A DNA stretch of 64,000 nt from Lachnospiraceae bacterium (GCA_017441295.1 JAFRYA010000035.1:1-64000), one strand, 5' to 3'; positions 7,986 to 17,748 are shown, counted from the first letter of the stretch. Translations and numbers: made by a program. Notes: generated by a model from the sequence alone, not told the origin.

Positions 7986-10950
7986 ATAATGTCCTCACAT
8001 TCTTAAAGAGTGCCTTATCCTCGTCAATATCCTTTTCAGTTCCCACTGCGCAGATATTGCCTTCATCAAGCGCTTTCCTGAAATTCTTTGCCAGTTTTCT
8101 GATGTCTTCGCAGGTGCAGTGGATCATCTCACGTCTGATGCGCTTGGTGAATTCGATATCAGTACCTGCCAGATAATTGATAATATCCCTGCTGCCCTTG
8201 CCTCTCGCAGTCAGCGGAATATCCGCCTCGCTCATTGTTCCGATGACGAATTTGGTCATCTCTCGCTCATCCACGTCGAAATTCTCCAAATATTCAGGAA
8301 CACCCTCGAAGACTTCATTGCTTCTGGCAATATGCGGGTCCCTGAACGTTGCGAAGAATGTATCACCGTCCAGATTGCTCCTGTTCAGGCAGCCGTATGC
8401 TCCGCCCTGAACACGGATGTTGAACCAGAGATACTCAAATCCCATAATGCTTCTCAAAACGTTGACTGCTCCGGTATATTCGTCAACAGAGTCAATATAT
8501 TTGCCTGCCCTGGCAACGAAATTAACGGTGCCCAGGGTCTTGAATGCTTCATTCAGCTGTTTCAATTCAAAGCCTTTGCCTTTGAAATCGAATGTTCTCT
8601 CCCTGACAGGCGGCTGGAATGAGGTTTCCCCGCGTCCGTTGGATGCAGCGAACTCATTCAGGCGCTCGCGGAATCTGCCAAGGCGCTTCTCCAGGATGCC
8701 TGTGCCTGCATCGTCAGCTGTGCAGCTGATGATGATATTATCCGGTGTTAAGATCTTAGCCAGGATTGACTTCAGTGTTTCGGAAAGCTTCTCCTTTTCT
8801 TCATCAAAGTTCTTCTCAAGGTTCTCAATGAATTTATAAAACTCAATTCCGCCCAGGATTTCCTTAAGATGGCCGGTCTCTGAGAAGTAAGACATTGCCC
8901 TCATATAAGCAGCTGCATGGCCTGAAAACTCCAGATAAGTCCTGGACTTGCTCTTCAGTTCGACAATGATCTCATAAAGTCTCTTGTAATCGTCATATTT
9001 GCCCGAAAACAGCGCTTCTTCTATCAGGTCGAAGGATTTGTCCAGATTCTCATAAAACGCCTTAAATGTCAGATCTGTGAGCAGGGAGTACTTGCTGCGG
9101 TCCGCGTAATCAACGCAGTAAACTCCGCATCCGGCGCCGAATGAACCTGTAGTGATATTTATCTCATCGTTCAGCTCAGCGAATGTGTAATTATCAGTAT
9201 CCACAAAGCTGATCACAGATTTAAGCAGTCCCATGTACGGGAGTTCTTCCTTAGTGACCATATTAGAGTCAAACAGCAGGCTGACATAAGCGATGCGGCT
9301 GGTATTATAATCATGCTGGATCACAGGGATGCCTGCCGAGAATCTGCTCTTATTATTGTAAGGCTGAGGAAGAGGTGAAATATCGCTGACGTCCAGGAGC
9401 GGAATGCATTCCAGCTCTTCACTGGTCGGCTCTTCTTCCTGATAAGCGGCCAGTTCTTTGGTATCAGCGACCATCTGCTCTATTTCTTCCGGTGAAAGGC
9501 TGGCTTTATATGCAGCCAGCTTTTCAGCCAGTTCTTTTTCTTTGATGGCTGTCAGCTCCTTACGTGGTTTAAGCACAACAAAAGAAGTATGTGTGCTGCC
9601 AAGGAGCTTTTCAGCGATCAGCTGCTCAAAATATCCGCTGTCTATCTTATTTCCCAGATCATCCAGGATATCATTTATCTCAATACTCAGGAATGGCTTA
9701 TCTTCGTTAAATATCCAGCTGTCAAGCATTGTCAGGCCATAGATCAGGCCTTTTGGTTCGCTGCCATAGTCTGCCTCTCTGAACCTGAATTTGATCTGAT
9801 CCAGGCTGGCCAGGAGTGATTTCCTGTTCAGCGCGCCATTGGCTGCTTTTCTTAACTCATCTCTGATGATTTCAATAAAACGGTCCTTGTCATAGAGGTT
9901 GGAATTCTTGGCCTCAATAAAAAGATATGGCTGCATTATTCCGCTGTCATATCCGGGAATTACGTCCTTGCAGACGTCTTCATCCAGCAGTCTCTGTCTG
10001 ATCGGCGCGCCCTGTGTATCAGCCAGCGCATAAACGAGCATCTGCATCGCCAGACACTCTTCAGGATTGGAGATGTCGCCGCAGACAATGTTGTATGACA
10101 TATAAGCGTTATCTTTCTCTTCCTCGTCGTCAGAGATCGGATACTCAAGTTCCAGAGTTTTCAGCTCTCCGAACGGCTCCTGACGGTCTATATGTGAATC
10201 AATGTCTGCGTAATCATATTTACTCAGATATTCACGGTCCATCCAGTCGAGTCGCTCTTCAATATCCATGTTTCCATACAGGAAAATAAAAGAGTTCGAC
10301 GGATGGTAAAACTTTCTGTGGAAATTCAGGAACTGCTCATATGTAAGGTCCGGAATGAAATTAGGCTCTCCGCCGGATTCGAATCCGTAAGCAGTATCAG
10401 GGAATAATGAACTCATTATTTCCCTCTCAAGGAAGCCTTCACATGAAGAATAGGCGCCCTTCATCTCGTTGAAAACGACGCCGTTATATGTGATATCGTC
10501 ATCGGGGCTTTCCAGATTGTAATTCCAGCCTTCCTGCCTGAATATTTCAGAATGCTTGTAAATATTCGGATGAAAAACAGCATCCATATATACGCTCATC
10601 AGGTTCGCGAAGTCCTTGTCATTGCAGCTCGCAACCGGATAAACAGTCTTGTCCGGATAAGTCATTGCGTTTAGGAATGTATTCATAGAACCCTTTGCCA
10701 GCTCAATGAACGGATCCTTAAGCGGATATCTTTCAGAGCCGCACAGGACTGAATGCTCCATGATATGGGCTACGCCGGTGCTGTCTTCAGGCGGTGTACG
10801 GAAACCTATATAAAATACTTTATTATCATCATCGTTTGACAGGATGCTGATTCTGGCGCCTGTCTTTTTGTGCTTTAACAAATATCCCCTGGAATTGACG
10901 TCAGGTACATCCTTATCTATTAAAACTTCGTAATTTGCGTTATTTATCAT
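7978..10950 (-). CDS. M16C zinc metallopeptidase (PreP/Cym1-like)
   Basis: 990 residues, full length for the presequence-protease branch of the insulinase family: two M16 halves joined by a hairpin. The inverted zinc motif HIMEH (about residues 82-86) and the distal Glu in the FNEMKGAYSS region are intact. Family members degrade short unstructured peptides in a closed chamber. There is no signal peptide, so it is cytoplasmic. Its start shares one base with the ftsY stop (TAATG), placing it inside the rbgA-ftsY-era operon. Confidence 0.92.
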   Translation of the reverse strand: MINNANYEVLIDKDVPDVNSRGYLLKHKKTGARISILSNDDDNKVFYIGFRTPPEDSTGVAHIMEHSVLCGSERYPLKDPFIELAKGSMNTFLNAMTYPDKTVYPVASCNDKDFANLMSVYMDAVFHPNIYKHSEIFRQEGWNYNLESPDDDITYNGVVFNEMKGAYSSCEGFLEREIMSSLFPDTAYGFESGGEPNFIPDLTYEQFLNFHRKFYHPSNSFIFLYGNMDIEERLDWMDREYLSKYDYADIDSHIDRQEPFGELKTLELEYPISDDEEEKDNAYMSYNIVCGDISNPEECLAMQMLVYALADTQGAPIRQRLLDEDVCKDVIPGYDSGIMQPYLFIEAKNSNLYDKDRFIEIIRDELRKAANGALNRKSLLASLDQIKFRFREADYGSEPKGLIYGLTMLDSWIFNEDKPFLSIEINDILDDLGNKIDSGYFEQLIAEKLLGSTHTSFVVLKPRKELTAIKEKELAEKLAAYKASLSPEEIEQMVADTKELAAYQEEEPTSEELECIPLLDVSDISPLPQPYNNKSRFSAGIPVIQHDYNTSRIAYVSLLFDSNMVTKEELPYMGLLKSVISFVDTDNYTFAELNDEINITTGSFGAGCGVYCVDYADRSKYSLLTDLTFKAFYENLDKSFDLIEEALFSGKYDDYKRLYEIIVELKSKSRTYLEFSGHAAAYMRAMSYFSETGHLKEILGGIEFYKFIENLEKNFDEEKEKLSETLKSILAKILTPDNIIISCTADDAGTGILEKRLGRFRERLNEFAASNGRGETSFQPPVRERTFDFKGKGFELKQLNEAFKTLGTVNFVARAGKYIDSVDEYTGAVNVLRSIMGFEYLWFNIRVQGGAYGCLNRSNLDGDTFFATFRDPHIARSNEVFEGVPEYLENFDVDEREMTKFVIGTMSEADIPLTARGKGSRDIINYLAGTDIEFTKRIRREMIHCTCEDIRKLAKNFRKALDEGNICAVGTEKDIDEDKALFKNVRTLFE

Positions 10951-11822
10951 TACTGCTCCTCTGCGGCGAAAAGGTTTTCAACATATTCATCCGGGTCGAA
11001 TCTCTTGATATCATCGATGCCTTCACCCACGCCGATATATTTTACCGGAACTCCCAATTCGGAAGTGATGGCTACAGCAATGCCTCCCTTGGCAGTGCTG
11101 TCCAGTTTAGTCAGGATGATGCCGTCAATCTTCATGACTTCTTTGAATTCCTTGGCCTGCTGCATAGCGTTCTGACCCGTTGTGGCATCAAGAACAATGA
11201 TATTCTCCCTGACAGCCTCAGAAAGCTCAGCTGAGAGGATCTTATCCAGCTTGGCGAGCTCGTTCATAAGGTTCTTCTTGTTGTGGAGCCTGCCTGCGGT
11301 ATCACAGATGAGCATGTCTGCTTTTCTGGCTCTGGCTGACTGCGCGGCATCATAAATAACGGATCCCGGATCGGCGCCTTCATTACCTGCGATCATCATA
11401 CAGCCGGCTCTGTCAGCCCAGACTTTCAGCTGATCGATGGCAGCCGCCCTGAATGTATCTGCGCCTGCGAGCAGTACCTTCTTGCCCTGCTTCCTGTACT
11501 GATTAGCCAGCTTGCCGATGCAGGTGGTCTTGCCTACGCCGTTAACGCCGATAACTATCATTGCGCAAGTCTTGTTCTCGAAATCATAAGCGTCCTCAGG
11601 CTGCTTCATAATGCCTTTGACATAATCAATGATCAGTCTTCTGGCATCTTCAGTCTTCTTAAGGCCGCGGTATTTGATCTCATCCTTAAGATAATCCATG
11701 AGTTCCATGGTTGTATTAACGCCCATGTCACCCAGGATCAGCTGTTCTTCCAGTTCATCATAAAAATCATCATCTATTTCTGAAAATCCGCTGAATAATC
11801 TTGCGAAAAATCCTTTAGCCAT
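10950..11822 (-). CDS. ftsY: Signal recognition particle receptor FtsY
   Basis: 290 residues, N and G domains of the SRP-type GTPase, without the long acidic A domain of enterobacterial FtsY. Motifs: GVNGVGKTTCIGKLA (G1), DTAGR (G3), TKLDSTAKGG (G4/G5). It docks SRP-ribosome complexes at the membrane. Overlaps rbgA by 8 bases. Confidence 0.97.
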   Translation of the reverse strand: MAKGFFARLFSGFSEIDDDFYDELEEQLILGDMGVNTTMELMDYLKDEIKYRGLKKTEDARRLIIDYVKGIMKQPEDAYDFENKTCAMIVIGVNGVGKTTCIGKLANQYRKQGKKVLLAGADTFRAAAIDQLKVWADRAGCMMIAGNEGADPGSVIYDAAQSARARKADMLICDTAGRLHNKKNLMNELAKLDKILSAELSEAVRENIIVLDATTGQNAMQQAKEFKEVMKIDGIILTKLDSTAKGGIAVAITSELGVPVKYIGVGEGIDDIKRFDPDEYVENLFAAEEQ

Positions 11823-12666
11823 TTGGTCCCTCCAGAGATATTTTTCCTATTTTTCCATTTCTGTAATTTTCAAGTATCAGATTAGCTGCTTTAAGATAGT
11901 CCAGTTCTGCGCCGGCCTTTATGCAGCCCCTGGCACGCGCTATTTTCTCTAAGATTACAAGCGCGCTGTCAGTCTCTTCAATGCCTGCTTCATAATACTT
12001 TTCAAGCATTCCCGGATATCTCTCCTGAAGCATCTTAATAAGTTCCAGAGAAAGCTCTTCAATATTCATGATCTCATCTTTTATCGAACCGATGAGAGCC
12101 AGTTTAAGGCCCACGCTCTGGTCCTCAAACTTAGGCCATAAAATGCCCGGTGTATCCAGGAGCTCCAGGTTGCTGCCCAGTTTGATCCACTGTTTGCCTT
12201 TTGTAACACCCGGCTTGTTGCCTGTTTTAGCAGCTGCCTTCCTGGCATATGTATTAATGAATGTGGACTTGCCTACGTTCGGGATGCCAACAACCATAGC
12301 CCTGACAGGCCTGTTCCTGATGCCGCGCTTTTTGTCTCTTTCAATTTTGGCTGCGCATGCCTGCTGAACAATAGCGCTGATCTGCTTCATGTCGGCAGCA
12401 TTACGGGAATTAACCTTGCAGACATATAAGCCCTGATCAGTGAAATATTTATACCACTCATCAGTTACACTGCTGTCAGCCATATCGCTTTTGTTCAGCA
12501 GAATAAGACGGGATTTACTGCCTGCAATCTCGTCTATATCAGGGTTCCTGCTGGCAAGCGGAACACGGGCATCAAGCAGTTCAATAACAAGGTCAATGAG
12601 CTTGATGTCCTCCTGCATCATTCTTTTAGCTTTGGTCATATGACCAGGGTACCATTGAAAATTCAT
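11815..12666 (-). CDS. rbgA: Ribosome biogenesis GTPase RbgA (YlqF)
   Basis: 283 residues. Circularly permuted GTPase needed for late 50S assembly. The G motifs come in the permuted order: NKSD (G4), GIPNVGKSTFIN (G1), DTPGILWPK (G3), followed by a helical C-terminal domain. First gene of the operon running to the thioesterase. The ATG lacks a ribosome site; a TGATATAAT element ends 9 bases upstream, so the mRNA is probably leaderless. Confidence 0.96.
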   Translation of the reverse strand: MNFQWYPGHMTKAKRMMQEDIKLIDLVIELLDARVPLASRNPDIDEIAGSKSRLILLNKSDMADSSVTDEWYKYFTDQGLYVCKVNSRNAADMKQISAIVQQACAAKIERDKKRGIRNRPVRAMVVGIPNVGKSTFINTYARKAAAKTGNKPGVTKGKQWIKLGSNLELLDTPGILWPKFEDQSVGLKLALIGSIKDEIMNIEELSLELIKMLQERYPGMLEKYYEAGIEETDSALVILEKIARARGCIKAGAELDYLKAANLILENYRNGKIGKISLEGPNG

Positions 12667-12675
12667 AACTAGATT

Positions 12676-12684
12676 ATTATATCA
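12676..12684 (-). promoter_or_regulatory. Extended -10 promoter of the rbgA operon
   Basis: Minus strand TGA-TATAAT, a perfect -10 hexamer at 12676-12681 with an upstream TG, 9 bases before the rbgA ATG. No clear -35 box is seen. Confidence 0.65.
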
Positions 12685-12704
12685 CATTTTTCCTGTTAGC
12701 TGTC

Positions 12705-12742
12705 ATAAAAAAGAGGACCGCCGCAGTCTCTGCGACAGTCCT
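12705..12742 (-). terminator. Terminator of rplS
   Basis: A 13-bp stem on the minus strand (AGGACTGTCGCAG with CTGCGGCGGTCCT, 12714-12742) followed by CTTTTTT. It separates rplS from the rbgA operon. Confidence 0.88.
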
Positions 12743-12758
12743 TTAAGATTATCAATAA

Positions 12759-13106
12759 TTAGCGAAGAACTTCTTTAACTTTTGCTCTCTTGCCAACTCT
12801 GTCTCTTAAGTATGTAAGCTTAGCACGTCTTACGCGGCCTTTTCTTACTACCTGTACAGAAACAACTGATGGGGAATGAAGAGGCCAGGTCTTCTCTACA
12901 CCGATACCGTTAGATGACTTTCTAACTGTAAATGTCTCACGTGCTCCGCCGTTCTGTCTCTTAATGACAACGCCTTCGTATACCTGAATTCTTTCTTTCT
13001 CGCCTTCCTTGATCTTGGCTGATACTCTAACTGTATCACCTACTCTGAAGTCGTCAACTTTCTCTTTAAGCTGACCTGCCTCGATCTTTCTAATAATCTC
13101 GTTCAT
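12759..13106 (-). CDS. rplS: 50S ribosomal protein L19
   Basis: 115 residues, full length for L19, with [16 protein letters not shown] near the N-terminus and the basic [20 protein letters not shown] tail. A structural protein at the 30S/50S interface. A canonical AAGGAGGT ribosome site precedes the ATG. It is monocistronic, with its own promoter, structured leader and terminator. Confidence 0.97.
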   Translation of the reverse strand: MNEIIRKIEAGQLKEKVDDFRVGDTVRVSAKIKEGEKERIQVYEGVVIKRQNGGARETFTVRKSSNGIGVEKTWPLHSPSVVSVQVVRKGRVRRAKLTYLRDRVGKRAKVKEVLR

Positions 13107-13202
13107 GTGTGACCTCCTTAAATAAATATTCGATGTTCTTAATACTTAATCGGCTCACATGAAGCCTCGTAACAGCGGACCATCTGTTTCACAGCGTGAA
13201 TT
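13107..13202 (-). promoter_or_regulatory. Structured 5' leader of rplS (candidate L19 autoregulatory leader)
   Basis: The roughly 95-base leader contains three small stem-loops in series on the minus strand: TTCAC-GCT-GTGAA, AACAG-ATGGTCCG-CTGTT and GGCT-TCATGTG-AGCC. L19 leaders that bind the protein are known in Firmicutes; whether this one matches that family needs a covariance-model search. Confidence 0.45.
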
Positions 13203-13231
13203 ACTATAGCACAAGCATTTTCCTAATGCAA
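13203..13231 (-). promoter_or_regulatory. Promoter of rplS
   Basis: TTGCAT (13226-13231), 17-bp spacer, TATAGT (13203-13208) on the minus strand. Confidence 0.7.
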
Positions 13232-13244
13232 GGAAAAATTTGTT

Positions 13245-13847
13245 TTATTTACGGGATTTTTTCGTATTTGTCTGCTCATCCAGAGTCAGATAATATCCAG
13301 GCAGGAAATTTTCAATGAAGAAATCTGCTTCCGGCATTTTCAGCTCCTTGATCTTCTTCATCGTAGATTCCTTGGCCATCTCAAAATCACGGTTACCTGC
13401 CCGCTCTTCTTCAATGCATTTAATAAGGGCTGACAGTTTATCAGCGGCCTTGACATATTTCATGAGCACTTCGTCCTCAGCGTTCATGAGATCATCATAG
13501 CTGGCCTGCATTTCTTCAGGCAGCTGGGAGATCATCTTGGCCTTGGCTGCGCCTTCTACCTTGTCATATGCCTTCTTGATGGCAGGATCATAATACTTGA
13601 CAGGTGTTGGCAGATCGCCGGTAATGATCTCCGGCGCGTCATGGAAAGCTGCCAGCAGTGCTGCCCTGCCTTCGTCCAACTTGGCTCCGAAATATGTATT
13701 GGCAACAACTACCAGCGCGTGTGTAATAAACACCACGTCCAAAGTATGGTCAGAAAGAGACTCTTTACGAGAGTTCCTCATAAGGCCCCATCTGTCCACA
13801 TATTTCATTCTGGATAGTATTGCGAAAAAGTTGCTGTTTCCGTTCAT
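13245..13847 (-). CDS. yfbR: HD-domain 5'-deoxynucleotidase (YfbR-like)
   Basis: 200 residues, very close in layout to YfbR, a metal-dependent 5'-deoxyribonucleotidase that dephosphorylates dNMPs. Visible: FFAILSRMKYVDRWGLMRNS at the start, the first metal His in SDHT, HDAPE (HD pair), TGDLPTPVKYY, and DKL with the last metal Asp. It shares one base with the nagB stop (TAATG), so it is the last gene of the glmM-nagB operon, although its nucleotide-salvage role has no evident link to amino sugars. Confidence 0.88.
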   Translation of the reverse strand: MNGNSNFFAILSRMKYVDRWGLMRNSRKESLSDHTLDVVFITHALVVVANTYFGAKLDEGRAALLAAFHDAPEIITGDLPTPVKYYDPAIKKAYDKVEGAAKAKMISQLPEEMQASYDDLMNAEDEVLMKYVKAADKLSALIKCIEEERAGNRDFEMAKESTMKKIKELKMPEADFFIENFLPGYYLTLDEQTNTKKSRK

Positions 13848-14578
13848 TATTTGATATATCCGATTTCCTTGGCAAGCGCCTCTTCAATAACTACTGTAGC
13901 GTCCCTGTGCATTCTCATAAATGTTGCCGGACACATCGGGTCGATCTTGTCCTCCATGAGGAGTCTGGATGCGGCTTCAGGCTTATGTCCGCCGATGATC
14001 ATCAGCAGAGCCTGTGCTCTCATGATATTGCCCATACCCATTGTAACAGCCTTGGTAGGAACATCTTCCTTGGAAGCAAAGAATCTCTTGTTAGCTTCGA
14101 TTGTTGAATCGTCAAGAATCTCCATATGAGCGCCGTCACGCATGAATGCTCCCGGCTCATTGAAGCCGAGATGTCCGTCAGGGCCTACGCCCAGGACCTG
14201 GATCCTGATATCAGTCTTGTCAAGGACTGCGTTGAACTCCTTAAGATTCTCTTCAATGTCGCCCGTTCCCTTGGCAACATATGTATTAGCTTTATCAATA
14301 TTAATATGGTCAAAGAGATTGTCGTTCATGAAATATCTGTAGCTCTGATCATGTGTCGGCTCAAGTCCTACATACTCATCAAGGTTTACAGAATGGATCT
14401 TTGAAAAATCCAGTCCCTCATCTGCGCATCTGCGGGCAAGCTCCTGATACATGCCGACCGGTGATGAACCGGTAGCCAGACCCAGTGTGCATTCAGGTTC
14501 TTCACGAACGATCTTCTCAATAATATCTGCTGATACTTTGGCAGCTTCTGCCGCGTCTTTAACGACTAATACTCTCAT
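13847..14578 (-). CDS. nagB: Glucosamine-6-phosphate deaminase
   Basis: 243 residues. Converts glucosamine 6-phosphate to fructose 6-phosphate and ammonia. Motifs: ATGSSPVGMYQEL (phosphate loop), NLDEYVGL (active-site Asp), GVGPDGHLGFNEPG. I chose the ATG at 14578 rather than the in-frame ATG at 14590, because GGAGG lies between them and would serve the downstream one. It is cotranscribed with glmM, which acts on the same sugar phosphate. Confidence 0.95.
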   Translation of the reverse strand: MRVLVVKDAAEAAKVSADIIEKIVREEPECTLGLATGSSPVGMYQELARRCADEGLDFSKIHSVNLDEYVGLEPTHDQSYRYFMNDNLFDHINIDKANTYVAKGTGDIEENLKEFNAVLDKTDIRIQVLGVGPDGHLGFNEPGAFMRDGAHMEILDDSTIEANKRFFASKEDVPTKAVTMGMGNIMRAQALLMIIGGHKPEAASRLLMEDKIDPMCPATFMRMHRDATVVIEEALAKEIGYIK

Positions 14579-14589
14579 AATGTCCTCCA

Positions 14590-15252
14590 TTATTTTTTAG
14601 GAACAATATTGTCCTTATCTTTATAAATACTGCACTCAGGAACGACGCCGCGTACGCATGATGTAGGATAAATATTTGAGTCTCTGCCAACTACTGTTCC
14701 CGGATTAAGTACACTGTTGCATCCGACCTCTACTCTGTCTCCAAGCATAGCGCCGACTTTCTTGCGGCCGGTCTCATATGACGCATCCTTGTCCTTTACT
14801 ACTACTAGAAGCTTGTCGCTCTTAACATTGGAAGTGATGGAGCCTGCACCCATGTGAGCCTTGTATCCCAGGATGGAATCACCCACATAATTGTAATGAG
14901 GCACCTGAACATTATCAAACAGGATAACATTCTTAAGCTCTGTAGAATTGCCTACTACGCAATTGTTGCCGACCAGAGCGTTTCCGCGTATGAAAGCAGA
15001 AGGTCTGACCTCAGTCTCGTGGCCGATGATGCAAGGCCCTTTGATATATACATTTGGGTAAACCTTAGCATCATTGGCAATCCAAACATCCTCAGAGATG
15101 TTGTTGTATTCATCTTCAGGAAGAGTTGCCCCGAGAGCCTTGATAAAGTCAGATATACCTGCCAGTGCCTCCCATGGATATGTAAAACCTTTTAAGTAGT
15201 CTGCAGCCAGTGTGTGCTCCAGATCATACAGATCGTTTATTTTAACACTCAT
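14590..15252 (-). CDS. Left-handed beta-helix sugar nucleotide acyltransferase (GlmU C-domain-like)
   Basis: 220 residues. After a helical N-terminal part (1-50) the rest is hexapeptide-repeat left-handed beta helix (NVYIKGPCIIGHETEVRPSA, LVGNNCVVGNSTEL, VEVGCNSVLNPGTVVG). It resembles the acetyltransferase half of GlmU without the pyrophosphorylase half. Acyl transfer to a sugar phosphate is plausible from its place between glmM and nagB. It may act with a separate nucleotidyltransferase not in this window. Exact substrate unknown. Confidence 0.75.
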   Translation of the reverse strand: MSVKINDLYDLEHTLAADYLKGFTYPWEALAGISDFIKALGATLPEDEYNNISEDVWIANDAKVYPNVYIKGPCIIGHETEVRPSAFIRGNALVGNNCVVGNSTELKNVILFDNVQVPHYNYVGDSILGYKAHMGAGSITSNVKSDKLLVVVKDKDASYETGRKKVGAMLGDRVEVGCNSVLNPGTVVGRDSNIYPTSCVRGVVPECSIYKDKDNIVPKK

Positions 15253-15260
15253 TTTCTCAC

Positions 15261-16628
15261 CTACTTCTTGATCTCAATAAGGTGTCCAGATGCAGCCATG
15301 GCACCTACAACATAATCAACCTTTTCGATAGCGTCCTGCGCGTTTACAGCCTCACTCATTACACGGATTACAGGCTCTGTACCGCTCGGACGAACGAGCA
15401 TTCTGCCAGAATCACCCAGCTCAGCCTTGCACTGCTCGATGGCTGCGATAACCTTAGGATCAGCCATAGTGCCTTCCTTGCTGTCGATTACAACGTTCTT
15501 TCTGGCCTGTGGAAGTTCTTCACAGCCTTTGGCCAGCAATGACAGCGGCAGCTGTGTCTTGATCATGACATTCATGATCATGATAGCTGTCAGGATACCG
15601 TCACCGGTGCGCGCGTGCTGTCTGAAAATAATATGTCCGGATTCCTCACCGCCCAGCGCATGTCCGTTCTTCTTCATGTTTTCATATACATTCTTGTCGC
15701 CTACATCAGTGACTTCAGTCTTAATGCCGGCCTTTTCAAGAGCCTTAATGAGTCCGAGATTAGACATAACTGTTACGACAACGGTGTCGTTTGGCAGCTG
15801 GTTGCGCTCTTTCATGTATTTGCCGCAGATGTACATGATCTTGTCACCATTGACCAGATTACCTTTCTCATCTACTGCAAGACATCTGTCAGCATCGCCA
15901 TCGAAAGCGAAGCCCACGTCGAGCATATTGTCTACAACATATTTCTGGAGTCCTTCGATATGTGTGGAACCACAATTTTTATTAACGTTTGTGCCGTCAG
16001 GCTGATTATTTATAACATTCGTCTTGGCACCCAGAGCATCAAATACGGCTCTGCCTATCATCCAGGCGCTGCCGTTAGCGCAGTCAATACCTACGCGGCA
16101 GTTCTCAAATGACTTCATAGCCTGGCTGACCAGATATCCGATGTATCTGTTTCTGCCGAAATAATGGTCTTCTGTCTTGCCTATCTTATCTTCTACGGCA
16201 TAAGGGATATAATCCTCAGCGCTGTCCAGGTATTTCTCAACCTCAGCGATAACTTCGTCTTCCATTTTCTCGCCTTCGCCGTTCAGCAGCTTGATGCCGT
16301 TGTCATAGAACGGATTGTGGCTGGCGGATACCATAATGCCGCAGTCAAAGTTTTCGTCTCTTGTTATGAAGCTAACGCTCGGGGTAGTTGTAACATGAAG
16401 TAAAAATGCATCAGCGCCGGAAGCTGTAATGCCGGCAGAGAGCGCGTTTTCAAACATATAGGATGAACGTCTTGTGTCTTTGCCTATAACAATCCTGGCA
16501 CGGTTGCCGTCAGTATGGTTCTGACCATAGTACCAGCCCAGGAATCTGCCTATCTTGTATGCATGTTCTGCATTAAGGGCTCCGCCTGCTTTTCCGCGGA
16601 ATCCATCTGTACCAAAGTATTTACCCAT
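15261..16628 (-). CDS. glmM: Phosphoglucosamine mutase
   Basis: 455 residues from the ATG at 16628, chosen because AAAGGAG stands directly before it and the family begins with MGKYFGTDGFRG. Interconverts glucosamine 6- and 1-phosphate for UDP-GlcNAc and peptidoglycan synthesis. Motifs: SASHNPFYDNG (phosphoserine loop), DGDADRC (magnesium site), GGEESGHI and RPSGTEPVIRVM. First gene of the glmM-acyltransferase-nagB-yfbR operon. Confidence 0.95.
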   Translation of the reverse strand: MGKYFGTDGFRGKAGGALNAEHAYKIGRFLGWYYGQNHTDGNRARIVIGKDTRRSSYMFENALSAGITASGADAFLLHVTTTPSVSFITRDENFDCGIMVSASHNPFYDNGIKLLNGEGEKMEDEVIAEVEKYLDSAEDYIPYAVEDKIGKTEDHYFGRNRYIGYLVSQAMKSFENCRVGIDCANGSAWMIGRAVFDALGAKTNVINNQPDGTNVNKNCGSTHIEGLQKYVVDNMLDVGFAFDGDADRCLAVDEKGNLVNGDKIMYICGKYMKERNQLPNDTVVVTVMSNLGLIKALEKAGIKTEVTDVGDKNVYENMKKNGHALGGEESGHIIFRQHARTGDGILTAIMIMNVMIKTQLPLSLLAKGCEELPQARKNVVIDSKEGTMADPKVIAAIEQCKAELGDSGRMLVRPSGTEPVIRVMSEAVNAQDAIEKVDYVVGAMAASGHLIEIKK

Positions 16629-16711
16629 TTCGTCATCTCCTTTTAAAAAATACTTAAAAATTTTACACCTTGAATGTTCAGTACGCAATATTTTTATTTT
16701 GATAATTTATA

Positions 16712-16720
16712 TGTTATAAT
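16712..16720 (+). promoter_or_regulatory. Extended -10 promoter of the epimerase/EFR1 pair
   Basis: TGTTATAAT: a perfect -10 hexamer (16715-16720) with an upstream TG, 32 bases before the epimerase ATG. The region upstream is AT-rich with a weak -35. Confidence 0.6.
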
Positions 16721-16752
16721 CCATCTAATTAAAATCTACTTAAGGAGCAGGA

Positions 16753-17748
16753 ATGGATAAAATATATATCGTAACCGGAGCTTCAGGTTATCTTGGCAGT
16801 GAAGTATGCCGTCAGCTCCTGAAGCGCGGAGATACCGTTCGCACGCTGTCCAGACAGAAAAAACACAGATCGCATATTCCTGAAGGCACAAAGGTTTACG
16901 CAGGCAATCTGCTTGACAGAAAATCCCTGGACCGTCTGTTTGAAACAGATGGCCCATGTGAGTTCATTGTGATCCACTGCGCTGCCAAGATTTCAGTCAG
17001 AAAGCATGATCAGTCCGGTTATCTGATAAATGTGGAAGGAACACGCAACATCATCAGCGCATGTAAGGAACATAATGTCACCAAGCTGGTCTATGTTGGC
17101 AGCGTGGATTCACTTTATAATCCCGGTAACGGAGCAACCATTTATGAACCTGCTGAATTTTATCTGTCCAAACCATCCATGGACTACGCCCGCGGCAAAT
17201 GCGATGCCGCTGCTCTGGCCATTAAGGCTGCCAGAGACGGGCTTAACTGCACAGTTGTTTTGCCTGCATGCATAATAGGCCCCGGAGATTACAACAGCGG
17301 ATTGATATCCATGATGTTCAAGATGTACCTTAAAGGCATGCCTCCTGTCAGCATTTCAGGCGGATATGATTTTGTTGATGTAAGGGATGTCGCCAAGGGT
17401 ATCCTGCTTGCTGTTGAAAAAGGCAAAAGCGGCAGTTCATACATACTTAGCGGCCATTACAGAAGTGTTACGGAGATATTCAACATTATGGCTGATGGGC
17501 TGAACAGGCACAAGACTCTGATAACTTTGCCGGCTAAGATTGTTTACCCTGCCCTGCCTCTGATTTCAGGTGCTGCTGCTCTGGCGCATAAGGAGCCTCC
17601 GATTACTCCAAATGCTCTGAAGCTGCTTGAAAGCCGCGCTGTCTTCTCACACAGGAAGGCCGAAAAAGAGCTGGGTTATACCATCAGGCCGATCAGGCGC
17701 ACGGTATATGATACCCTGGCATTTATAAAAAAGACCAATAACCTGTAA
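16753..17748 (+). CDS. NAD-dependent epimerase/dehydratase (extended SDR)
   Basis: 331 residues. Rossmann motif TGASGYLGSEVC at the N-terminus, YARGKCDA containing the catalytic Tyr-x-x-x-Lys, and VVLPACIIGPGDY, typical of extended short-chain dehydrogenases acting on NDP-sugars or on hydroxysteroid/dihydroflavonol-like substrates. The ribosome site AAGGAGCAGG precedes the ATG. It is followed 14 bases later by the EFR1 redox protein, so a reductive reaction is possible. Substrate unknown. Confidence 0.82.
   Translation: MDKIYIVTGASGYLGSEVCRQLLKRGDTVRTLSRQKKHRSHIPEGTKVYAGNLLDRKSLDRLFETDGPCEFIVIHCAAKISVRKHDQSGYLINVEGTRNIISACKEHNVTKLVYVGSVDSLYNPGNGATIYEPAEFYLSKPSMDYARGKCDAAALAIKAARDGLNCTVVLPACIIGPGDYNSGLISMMFKMYLKGMPPVSISGGYDFVDVRDVAKGILLAVEKGKSGSSYILSGHYRSVTEIFNIMADGLNRHKTLITLPAKIVYPALPLISGAAALAHKEPPITPNALKLLESRAVFSHRKAEKELGYTIRPIRRTVYDTLAFIKKTNNL

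Noticed and set aside
13847-16628. glmS ribozyme or amino-sugar riboswitch in the glmM-nagB operon
   Set aside because: Intergenic gaps are only a few bases and no glmS gene is present.
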